The position numbers were made by a program, and so were the translations under genes. DNA of 64,000 nt from Hypoxylon rubiginosum (Eukaryota; Ascomycota; Sordariomycetes; Xylariales; Hypoxylaceae): the NCBI GenBank assembly GCA_902806565.1, contig CADCXA010000057.1, positions 124,001 to 188,000 on the forward strand, given 5' to 3'. The number at the start of each line of letters is the position of its first letter. Position 1 is the stretch's first letter. The notes under the pieces are model-generated. The model made no database searches and was not told where the DNA came from. It saw only the letters and a program-made list of their open reading frames with translations. Shown one piece after another: positions 36,035-45,272 of the stretch.

Positions 36035-36040
36035 TCAATC
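36029..36040 (-). promoter_or_regulatory. Gag/Pol boundary: leaky stop context TGA-CTA-G
   Basis: On the element's strand the last Gag codons are GGG GAT, then TGA at 36037-36035, then CTA GTT CGA, all in one frame with Pol. I checked codon by codon that the 25 triplets from the stop to the TTG at 35959 contain no other stop. UGA followed by CUA(G) is the established high-readthrough context in fungal and animal mRNAs. Candida albicans Tca2, also a copia-type element, has gag and pol in one frame split by UGA. Confidence 0.8.
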
Positions 36041-37294
36041 CCCACTTTGCGCAGATGACCTCTTCTTTGTCTTCTTGACTAGCTCAGCAAACGTATTGTC
36101 TTCAGTTATCTTGTGTTCGATCATTCTCTTTGCGGTGAAGTTTGGGGTCCAGTCTTCTGGAGCCTTGTCTTCAACAATATACCAGCAGTCGAGAATCTCG
36201 TGGTAGCCGTAGCAGGCTGGGCATGGAGTGTTGGTTTCTCGTGGGCGATCGGCAGATGTGTCGGCTCGTTTTCTCTTGGTTGACTCAGCTCGTCTATCTA
36301 GACTGCTTCGGCCTCGTGATCTGCCGCGGCTCCTACCACCTCTGCCTCGTTTTGATCGATCAGAGGGTCCAGGAGTGGCGTCCTTTTCTCTTCCCGGCTC
36401 GGTATCTGAGTCTCTGTCGTGATCAGATTCCGTGTTGCCGAATTGAGCAGCGAATGCTCCCTTCGCAGGGCGGGGCCGTGCAAGAGTTAGTTGTAAGGAT
36501 GTGTGTTCGCGTAAGGCAGCTGCTACATCTAAGTAGCTGAGCGTGTCGCTTCTGATCTTGTCAGTGCTCAGCAGTCTATAACTGGTCACCCAGTTGCTTA
36601 GAATGCCGCCAAGTGCAACTTCAAGATCCTTCATTAGTAGTCGGCTGTCGGTGATATCTGTAAGGCCCTTTGCCTTTGCATTTGCGATGGCTGATTCCCA
36701 TTCAGTTATCCATGCCTCGAAGTTCTTAGGCATCTTTGTCAGTCGTTGCACTGCTTTCTTATATCGTTCTTGAGCCTGTGGCTTCAATTGATTGTTGTAC
36801 ACTTTGCCAGTGGCAGACAGTTTCTTGTACCACTCGTACAAGGTGTCTGTTGGGCCAAAGCACGTGTCTCGGTAATTCAAGGATACAGAGTTGGTGACCC
36901 AGTTCCTCAGTTCCTTGACTGCTTGTCGATGAGTCTGATAGATCTTGTGATCGTGACTATAGAAGGTCCAATCTTCCTTGTAGATGGCTCTGCCTTCCTT
37001 CGTCATCTCTACTAGACTTGTAGGTCTTCCACCTATTTCGACTTGTTCCTCTTGACTTTCATTTATCGCAGTTTGGGAACTGTTGTTCGATGAATTTCGC
37101 GTTATCCGTTGAGCTTTCTTTGGATAGTCGCCAACGTCTGGCTGGAATGGCTCCTCTGGCCATTCTAACGTTTCTGTAGGATTGATGTACTTCCAAAGTT
37201 CTAGGTCAATAGCCTTTGTTTGGAACTCTCTATCCCATCGTTCCCAGTCAATTGGGCCGTTGTAAAAGACCTTCTCTTCTACTGCTTTCGACAT
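36035..37294 (-). CDS. Copia Gag (capsid/nucleocapsid) protein
   Basis: A 419-aa frame from the ATG at 37294, 149 bp inside the 5' LTR. It forms the particle in which reverse transcription occurs. The N-terminal two thirds match copia Gag layout (FYNGPIDWERWDREFQTKAI near the start and a helical region with the retained W and L positions). The C-terminal part is strongly basic (RGRGGRSRGRSRGRS, about 300-320), followed by a zinc-knuckle-like CPACYGYHEILDC at 358-370. Its spacing is CX2CX3HX4C, one residue shorter than the canonical CX2CX4HX4C knuckle. The frame ends in TGA with a readthrough context leading to Pol. Confidence 0.9.
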   Translation of the reverse strand: MSKAVEEKVFYNGPIDWERWDREFQTKAIDLELWKYINPTETLEWPEEPFQPDVGDYPKKAQRITRNSSNNSSQTAINESQEEQVEIGGRPTSLVEMTKEGRAIYKEDWTFYSHDHKIYQTHRQAVKELRNWVTNSVSLNYRDTCFGPTDTLYEWYKKLSATGKVYNNQLKPQAQERYKKAVQRLTKMPKNFEAWITEWESAIANAKAKGLTDITDSRLLMKDLEVALGGILSNWVTSYRLLSTDKIRSDTLSYLDVAAALREHTSLQLTLARPRPAKGAFAAQFGNTESDHDRDSDTEPGREKDATPGPSDRSKRGRGGRSRGRSRGRSSLDRRAESTKRKRADTSADRPRETNTPCPACYGYHEILDCWYIVEDKAPEDWTPNFTAKRMIEHKITEDNTFAELVKKTKKRSSAQSGD

Positions 37295-37427
37295 GCCGTC
37301 TTCTTTGCTATTGGTCGGATTCGGGTTGTGGAAGGTTTCGTTGATGTAACCGTTTCGTAATTTTGTGGTTTTCGGCTAATTGAAGGTCACGTATCGTTAT
37401 TCGTATATAGCTCTTTGATTCTTGAGC

Positions 37428-37443
37428 GAATGAGACTCTTAAT
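37428..37443 (-). other. Primer-binding site, complementary to a tRNA-Lys anticodon arm
   Basis: On the element's strand the bases right after the 5' LTR read ATTAAGAGTCTCATTC. The complement (plus strand, 37430-37443, ATGAGACTCTTAAT) equals the anticodon stem-loop of tRNA-Lys(CUU) from the 5' stem through the first base after the loop (position 39), as I remember that tRNA from other eukaryotes. It does not resemble any tRNA 3' end I know. Priming by a cut 5' half-tRNA, as in Drosophila copia with tRNA-iMet, is the best reading. Confidence 0.65.
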
Positions 37444-37625
37444 TGTCAGATAACGTGTGTATTCAATTAGGGGGTTAATTGTGTGTATTAAGTGTGTGTC
37501 TCCTAATTGTACGTGTTCTCGCGATTCCTTAGAATAGCCTCGTAATAAGGTTATTGCGGCTCCGGCCGTTGGCCTGTGCGCAGGACCTGAATAGGTCCTC
37601 CAGAATAACCTCTTATTATCTAACA
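37444..37625 (-). repeat. 5' LTR of the copia element (182 bp)
   Basis: Identical by eye to 31819-32000. It carries the promoter for the genomic RNA. It is followed (plus-strand direction) at 37626-37630 by the second GTTAT of the target duplication. Confidence 0.95.
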
Positions 37626-37949
37626 GTTATATGGATAAGTTATAAAGGCTCTTTTCTTTTAATATTTTAACTAGTAACTATAAAATTTTTACCTCTACTT
37701 AAAATTAAAAAATAAAAATTAGAAAGAAATATCACTTAATATTTTAAAAGTTTTAGTTATAGTTTTAATATTATTAAAATAATAAAATAAAAGTTGTTAA
37801 AATATTTAACATTATTTTTTTTTTAAATTTATTATAAATAAAAACGTTAATAAACTTATAGATTACTTATAAATATATTTTTATTATTTATATTATATTA
37901 AATATATATTAAATAATATATTACTATATAACTTTTTAAATAAATATTT

Positions 37950-38400
37950 TATATTATTAATATAATAGTAGGAAAATTTATTATAATTATATATATTAAT
38001 ATTTTAATAATTTAAATTAATAATTTATTATAATTAAAGTTTCTTGTTTTAATAATATCTAGTTTTATATTTTAATTTAAGATTTTAAAATATATTTTTA
38101 AAATATATATAACTATATATTATATTAATAGTAAAAAAGTTTATTATAATTATATATATTAATATTTTAATAATTTAAATTAATAGCTTGTTATAATTAA
38201 AGTTTTTTATTTTAATAATATTTAGTTTTATATTTTAATTTAAGATTTTAATATATATTTTTAAAATATATATAGTTATATATTATATTAATAATAAGAA
38301 AGTTTATTATAATTATATATACTAGTAATTTAAATCTACGGTTTATTATAATTAAAAATCCTTTTTTTAATTATAATTGGTTTTATATTTTATTATAAAG
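37950..38400. repeat. Tandem repeat of about 162 bp, nearly three copies
   Basis: The block TTTATTATAATTATATATA begins at about 37978, 38140 and 38303, giving a period of 162-163 bp. Following blocks (TAATTTAAATTAATA, TTATAATTAAAG, TTTTATATTTTAATTTAAG) keep the same order in each copy, with scattered differences. This is a degenerate satellite-like array inside the AT-rich island, just right of the retrotransposon. Confidence 0.75.
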
Positions 38401-40284
38401 ATTTAAAATATAAATAAATATTATTTTTCTTATTTTATTTTAAATGTTTATTTTATTTAAAATATTATTTTTATTATAAGATTTTTTAACTTGTATAATA
38501 TAATAGTGGATATAATCTTTGGTTTTAATTTTTATAGGTAAAAATTTTAAATGCGATAAAATTAGTAAAATTTTTTTATATTATTTATATAATTAATATA
38601 ATTATTAAATTTAATTTTTATATTTTAATAATAATTATTTTAAATATAATAAAATAGTTAAAAAGATTTTATTTTTTATATAATATAATTATTAATATTT
38701 ATTTATATAAAATTTAATATATTTTTATTTTAATTAATAACTTAACTTTTTATTAATTTATATTAAATATAATTTTTTTTTTTTTATATTTAAATTTATT
38801 TTTTTTTCTTTTATTATTTTTAATTTTTATTATTATATTTATATTTATAACTTTAATAAAATTAAACTTAGGATAAAGTTTTTATTATATTAATTTAAGT
38901 TTTATTATTATATTTCTTATTATAATATATTTAATTAAAAGAATTAAAAAAGATAAATAATTTATTAAGTTTAATAATTTAATTTTAGATTTTAATGTGG
39001 TAATATACTTAAGATTTATTATAAATATTATTAATTTATAATATTATTTTTAAGATATATATATTTTAATATTAGTTTATATATGGAATTTAAAAAAATA
39101 TATTATAAATAAAGAAAACATTGTTATAGTTATTAAAATTTTTACTTTTTAAATATTTTAAATTAAATCTTTAAATAATAGTTTAATATAAAGTAATTTT
39201 TTAATTATTTTATTACTAAATATTTTAATATAAGTATTTTATTATTAAAATGATATTTATTTAACTAACTATTATTTATAATATATAAAATATTAATTTA
39301 TAAAATTTTAATAATTTTACTTTAATATTAAAATAAATATTTTACTTATTTTATAGTTAGGTTTATTTTATTATAAATATATTAAAGCTTATTTTAAATA
39401 TTAAACTTATTTATAAATTAAGTTTTTATAATATTTAAATGGAAATATAATATTATTTAAATTATAAAAATAATAATAAATTTATAAACTATTTAAAAAA
39501 AAAGGTTTATTTAATATATATTTTTTTATTTTTTAATAAATTAACATGTAAACGTTATAAATAAATATTAATAGATAATTTAATTAAGTTAATTATTAAT
39601 ATATATATTTATTATATTAAAAGAATATTTAGTTAATTAAAAAAAAATTTTATTATATTAATAAAATATAATAAAAAAATATTATTAGATTAGTTTTTAG
39701 TTTTAATTATAATATTAAATAAATTATATTAATTAGTTATAATAATAAAAATAAGTTAAATAAATATATTATTATTTATAAAAATTATTAATATAAGATT
39801 AAAATTATAATAAAAACTATTACTTTTTATTAAAAAATTTATAATAGTTATAAAAATAATATAAAAAGCGTTAAAAATAAATTTTATTTAATTAAAGGAT
39901 AAATTTATAATAATTTTAAAAGTAATATAGAAAATATTAATAATAAATCTTATTTAATTAAAGGATATTAAGTTAAATAAAAATGTTTTTAATTACTTAT
40001 TATTTTTACTTTAAAATATTTTTAAAAAAAAAATAGTTATAGTTAATATAAAAATAATTAAAGTAAAAAAAAATATTATTAATAATATAAATAAGTGTAA
40101 ATTTTTATCCGTGTTAATTTAAATTAATAATTACTTTATTATATATATTAAATAAAACTTAAATTAAAAATAATAAAATATATACGTAAAAACTATAAAA
40201 TAATATAAAACATTATTAACAATAAAAACAGGAATATAAATAAAACTTAAAATTATTAATTTTTTTTTTATATTATAAAAATAT

Positions 40285-40362
40285 TTTAATATAATTATTA
40301 TTAATAATATTATTTAATATAATTATTATTAATAATATTATTTAATATAATTATTATTAATA
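40285..40362. repeat. 28-bp tandem repeat in AT-rich DNA
   Basis: The unit beginning TTTAATATAATTATTATT repeats at 40285, 40313 and 40341 with no visible mismatch until the third copy ends. Confidence 0.85.
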
Positions 40363-42852
40363 TTTTTAAAAAAAGTTTATTAAAAGTAGCTTAAATTTAT
40401 AAATAAATTAAATAATATTATATATTTTTTTTTTTTTATTAATATAAAAGTTTTTTTAAATATAAGTATTTAAATATTTAAATATTAAATAAGGTAAATA
40501 AAATAGTTAATAAATAAAAATATTTAAATTTAATATATATAAGTTATTAATTAAAAATTTATTTTAAATAAGTTAAATATTATTTATAAAATTAAATAAT
40601 ATATTATTTACTTTTATAACTTTTTTTTTAAATATATATAAATATATTAACTTATATTTTATTATAGCTTAAGAAATTCCTAAGGATTAAAAATATCTTA
40701 AATTTATTTAATTTTTAATAAATATAAAATAAATAAAAATTTTTAAACGTATTAATTTCTATTATTTAATTTACTTAAAAACTTTATTATTATTTATAAT
40801 TTATATAATAAATAATAAAAATATATATTATAATATATTATATTATATTTATTATATTATAACTAAAAATTATTAATATAAAAATAAGGGAAAATAATTA
40901 AATTTTAATTATTTATTTTTTTTTTTAATTTTTAATTTAAATATTTATATTATTATATTAATTAATAATATTCTATATAATACTTAATATTGGTTTTAAG
41001 TTTTAATAATTATAATAAATTTTTATATTAATATTATTAATAATATTTTTATTAGTTTTTAATATAATATAAGTTTGTATTTAATTATTTTAAACTTTAT
41101 ATATTAAGATTTTTTTAAATATATTTTTAAGTTTTAAAAAGAAATACTAATTTTATTTATTAACCTAGTTTTTAATAAATAATATAACTAATATATAAAT
41201 AAGTTTTTAATTTTAATTATAATTAAACAAACTATTAATAATTTTATAATAAATTAAAAATTAGTAATAATTTATAATAAAATTTATTATATTATTAAAT
41301 TTATTTAAACTTTAAAATTAAGTTATATTATTTTATAAACTGTTAATTAATAGTTTAATAAAAATTATATACGTTTATTTTAAAATAATATTTTAAAAAA
41401 AAAAAATAATAAAGTAATTAATAATTTTTTAAATGTTATTTTTATTTATTAAAATTTATATAAACTTTATAATAATTATTATATTATTTTTTTTTTATTA
41501 TTAAAATATAATAATTTTTATATTTATAAGTTAGTTTTTTATATATTTTAAAAGGTTAATAAGTTTTTTAATATTATATTAAAAGTGTATAAGTTTTTTT
41601 ATAGTAGTTTATATTTTTTTTTTATTAAAGTTTTTTTTAAGTATTTTTTTATTTAATTTATATAGTTTATTTTTTATTTAAAATTAATATTAATTATAAA
41701 ATAAAAAAAAGAATTTTTTAAGTTTTAAGTTTTTAAATCTATTTTAATAAAAAGTTATTAAGTATTTATAAAAAAAGTAAAATTAAATAAATGAAAAAAG
41801 GAATTAAAAATTAATTTAATGGTTAATAAAAAATAAAGTTATAAAAAAGTAAATAATATTAAAGTATATTTAAATAAATTAATAATTAATTTAAATTATA
41901 ATATTAATTTTAATATATTTAATTAAGTATTTATTAATTTAAAATTTTATAAATAATTTTTTAATGTTTATAATAATTTAGATAAATATAATAACGATAA
42001 TAAAAATAAGTTTAATAATATATATTTTTTAAAGTACTTTTAATTTTTATTTATTAATAATATTATTAAAAAAGATATTTAAAATAATAATTTACTATAT
42101 TATAATTAATAAATCTTATTATTAAGTAATAATATAAATTTAATATTATTTTAATTTTATTTTTTTATAATATATTTAATAAAAATTAATAAATTAGTTT
42201 TTTTTTTAAATATAAATATTAATTTCACACTTTTATTATTTTAATTTATAAATAATATTAAAAGTAATAATATAAATATTATAAATTATAATAAAAAGAA
42301 TTATCTAAAAAAATTAATTATTAATATTTTTAATAAAATAATAATGTAATTTCTTTAATAAATAATTTTATTGGATTTAATTATATTTTTTTATTTTAAT
42401 TTTTTTAATTTATTTTTATTTTAATTAAATACTTTTTTATAGTTAAAAAAATAAATTAAAATAGTAAGTTAGATTATTAATTTAGGTTTTTTAAAATAAT
42501 TTAGTTTTTTTTAATTAAAAAATTATAAATTTAAAATTTAAATTTATTATATTATTTTAATATAAAAAACTTTATATTTATAAAAGGTTTTTATATTAAA
42601 ATTAAATATATTAATAAATAATTATTAGAATAAAAAGGTTTATTAAAATTTTAATATAATTATATATATAATATTATATTATTAAAAGAATTTAAATATC
42701 TTAATATTTAATAGTTTAAATAATTTAAATTAAATAATTTAACTTTATATAATTAAATAAAAGGATTACTAAGACTCTTTTATAGCCTTATATATTATAT
42801 AATAATATTAAAATCCTGGTATTTTTGAATTAGGTAAGGTAACTTGGCCTGG

Positions 42853-42887
42853 CACCTGGCACCTGGCACCTAACACCTGGCACCTAG
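42853..42887. repeat. Heptad array (CACCTGG)5 at the island border
   Basis: Five tandem heptads: CACCTGG, CACCTGG, CACCTAA, CACCTGG, CACCTAG. The variant copies differ by G to A changes, as C-to-T mutation of the other strand would give. Confidence 0.9.
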
Positions 42888-42908
42888 TATCTAGGAATTA
42901 AGGCCTCC

Positions 42909-43011
42909 TAAGTGAGCGCGCGGGAGGCGGAGGGCGGATTTTTTGCGACAGAGGCAAGCGAAGCAAGCCGAGGAGCAAAAAATTCGTCCTCCGCCAACGC
43001 ACGCGAGCTTA
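42909..43011. repeat. Imperfect inverted repeat (hairpin) at the island border
   Basis: The arms at about 42910-42946 and 42975-43010 are reverse complements over roughly 36 bp. The best-matching inner part reads GGCGGAGGGCGGATTTTTTGC against GGCGGAGGACGAATTTTTTGC, two differences, both G/A. The loop of about 28 nt contains GCAAGCGAAGCAAGC. It could be a fold-back or MITE-like element or the remnant of one. Confidence 0.75.
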
Positions 43012-43100
43012 CAAATAGGGGCATTTAGGTATAAGGGTGAGGGTGAGGGTGAGGCTTCTGGAAACTCTGGGCTACTGTGCCGCCCAGGGGGTGGCCTTGC

Positions 43101-43121
43101 AATGATGAATTAATTTGTTGA
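43101..43121. repeat. Right copy of the 21-bp direct repeat flanking the AT-rich island
   Basis: Exact match in the same orientation to 22247-22267; see that entry. Confidence 0.9.
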
Positions 43122-43725
43122 CACTCGGTAAGAAGCTTAAGGCTTTGGCGGAGGTAAATGCTTAATGCTTAATGCTCGGTAGATGCGTGGATATGCATAT
43201 AAAGGTTATTTGACCTTAAAGAGCACTGACTTGAGGGGTAGAGTTAAGAGCTGAGGAGCGCTATAACTCGCTATAACTCGCTATAACTCGGCAGAAATAA
43301 GCACTCGTCTATCTCACTTTACGAATACTAGTTCTTTCTTACCTGTATATACATGTACATATCCTTATCCTTTTACCCAGTTCCAAGCCCACATATGAAT
43401 ATCGTTTGTACTCGATCATTAAGAAGTACGGCCTAGATGTATCAGTTCTTTCTCCCCATTCCAGTTTCTACATTACAAATTGTTTATCATCACTAAATAT
43501 CCATCAAGCAAGCATCCTGATTTAATTTTCCACGTAATGCTGGTCTAGCCATGTGCTGCGAGGGCTCCGTTCATACCATTGTAGCCCGGTAATCGCGCCC
43601 TGGATTGGATACTGAGGGAATGTGACCGGTGCTCCAGGCCTTGACCGTCATGGATATCTAGTCGGGGACTCTTGTATTCTCATATGGGAATACTACGAAC
43701 GCGCCACAACTTCCGTTGCCTTGAG

Positions 43726-45272
43726 TCAGCCGGGGGGCTTCTGAGCATACCAGAAGAAGTAATCCAGGTACATGTGAGCGTCAGTTGTTTGTAACTCGTG
43801 CTGGGCGTTGGCGAGGAATTCTTCTATCTGCTGAGGCGGTTTCGAGAGAGCCGGAAATATCCTGGGCGCGAGAGCCTCCATGAGATCGGCAAAGACTGAC
43901 CTAATATAGAGACCAACTAAACGGAGTCTCTTGGCCTATGATTTTGTATTAGGCGAGGAGGCTGACACGATTTCTAGTATTCCGTACCTTCGGCCAGATC
44001 CCGATGGGGCATTTGAACTTCCTACACTGGACGTTGACGAAACCGGCGCTCGTAAGTATCTCCTCCATCTTGTTGGCGATGGGCCATACGATGCCGCGTT
44101 TGGATAGTGCTTCAGTTGTCATCTCGTGGAAACTAGTAAGGAGGGAATCTGCTGGTAGCGTGCCGTCGTCACATCTTAGAATTCCCCCAAAATCTTGGAC
44201 CTCGATCCACCCTCCTGGCTTGAGATGGCTTCGATGCCACCGTATTTTAGCACTCGCGGGTATACATGAGCTAGCTCTCTCTAGGGCGCTCACCTGAAGC
44301 TCTGGGCGCACACGCGGCGGGCATCTCGGATTGTCGGAAAGACTTGGCGAACATGAACAAGATCCCAGTTATCCCCGTGGGCCCATTCGTCTTCAATGTC
44401 GTCAATAACAAACCTGAGATTACTCGGGAGCCAGACAGGTTGAATGGGACTCAAATCGCAGCCGACAACTCGTGCGCTGGGAAACATCTCGGCGACTGCG
44501 GTACAACGGGATGATGAGACACCAGCATCCATTGCTTTAGAAGAGGTAACCCCTTGAGGCTATATGTAGCTTCGACTCACCTTCTATAGCCCAAGTCCCC
44601 GTCCCGGTACCTAGGTCGATGATCTTTTGAGGGTAATCACCAATCGGTGCAAAGAAGTTTTTACCCCTGACACGTGTGAGCAATGTCGCCTTAACTATTA
44701 AAGTGTCACGGCTTGTAGCATACCCTGTGAGCTCCAGGATTGCGACGTGTTTAATATCTTCTCTGTTCTGTTCCGTCTCGTCATTTGGAATAGGATCTGC
44801 CATGAATTTAATGTCAGTGGTCAATGTATGAAGCTTCTTCGACCTTCAACGGGGGAGTGGAAGCAGGGGCGAAGGCTTCATGTTTAACCAGGCCCAACAT
44901 AATATAGGCCGGCCAACCTTAGAAGAATATAGAAATGATCTCAGGCATGGAAATAGCACAGGAAATCGGGATGAGGGCGTCGCCTACATGTTCCGTAACG
45001 GTACTTATGGTACTACCGTGGGAAGGTTAGCATATTTCACATACACCACAATGGAACGATCCGGTGTTTACTCTTCGGCCGTTCTCGTAGGCATGCCGAT
45101 AAATGGACGAAGAAACACTCCCGAACCTGCTTACGGACGAGGCGTCGAAATCAGAGGTATCGAACTCGTCGTTCTGTACGTCGTCAGGACCGGCAACGGC
45201 GATCTGACTATTACTCTCCGCCATCTCCTCGGAACCCCATGGACCATCGAGGTCCCAGCTAGACTCCACCAT
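43726..45272 (-). CDS. LaeA-like SAM-dependent methyltransferase
   Basis: Six exons, complement(join(43726..43935, 43988..44228, 44294..44495, 44581..44666, 44724..44796, 45047..45272)), give 345 aa with all phases consistent. The family shares the SAM-binding fold of LaeA, a regulator of secondary metabolism, but most members have no known substrate. The first exon ends in the acidic/Ser-rich stretch and SSSIYRHAYENGRR typical of LaeA-like N-termini, then PIPNDETEQ, motif I IIDLGTGTGTWAIE, VVGCDLSPIQPVWLP, DDIEDEW, HLKPGGWIEVQDF, and a C-terminal FADLMEALAPRIFPAL...YFFWYAQKPPG. Start is the ATG at 45272. The 57-nt intron 44667-44723 is a multiple of three and stop-free; I splice it because the family lacks the 19 residues it would add. 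The first intron (250 nt) is long for this window; its ends were chosen to restore family spacing between YENGRR and PNDE. Confidence 0.85.

Larger units (their letters stand above)
31819..37625 (-). mobile_element. Complete Ty1/copia LTR retrotransposon, 5807 bp
   Basis: Two 182-bp LTRs that read as identical, a 5-bp target duplication, a primer-binding site, a polypurine tract and full-length Gag and Pol in one frame are all present. The element is read on the minus strand, so its 5' LTR is at 37444-37625. Domain order in Pol is protease, integrase, reverse transcriptase, RNase H, which defines the copia (Pseudoviridae) class. Apart from the single TGA between Gag and Pol no frame is broken. 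Composition is ordinary (near-equal bases), in sharp contrast to the A/T-only DNA on either side, so it inserted after the island was mutated and has escaped RIP since. It appears potentially active. Confidence 0.95.
22385..42835. other. AT-rich, RIP-like heterochromatic island
   Basis: About 20.4 kb that, apart from the retrotransposon at 31819-37625, is almost entirely A and T, with CA/TG dinucleotides rare and TA, AT, AA and TT dominant. This is what repeat-induced point mutation (C to T at CpA on either strand) leaves from ancient transposons. No coding frame is credible; the only frames above 60 codons at 27034-27257 are Phe/Leu/Ile-rich noise. Short less-degraded patches (for example about 26060-26230 and 26400-26450) hint at an eroded element but cannot be identified. 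Borders are sharp: normal composition ends near 22385 and returns near 42836. Such islands in ascomycetes usually carry H3K9me3 and DNA methylation. Confidence 0.85.
42836..43725. other. Right flank of the AT-rich island, repeat-rich and gene-free
   Basis: About 890 bp of normal composition between the island and the methyltransferase stop codon. It holds the heptad array, the long imperfect hairpin, GGGTGA triplets at 43035-43052, the second copy of the 21-bp direct repeat, and three perfect copies of CTATAACTCG at 43261-43290. I see no gene. Confidence 0.7.

Noticed and set aside
22385..42835. Island as a mitochondrial DNA insertion or centromere core
   Set aside because: No mitochondrial gene fragments are recognisable, and the island is small with ordinary genes close on both sides; RIP-eroded transposons fit better, though a centromere edge cannot be excluded without chromatin data.
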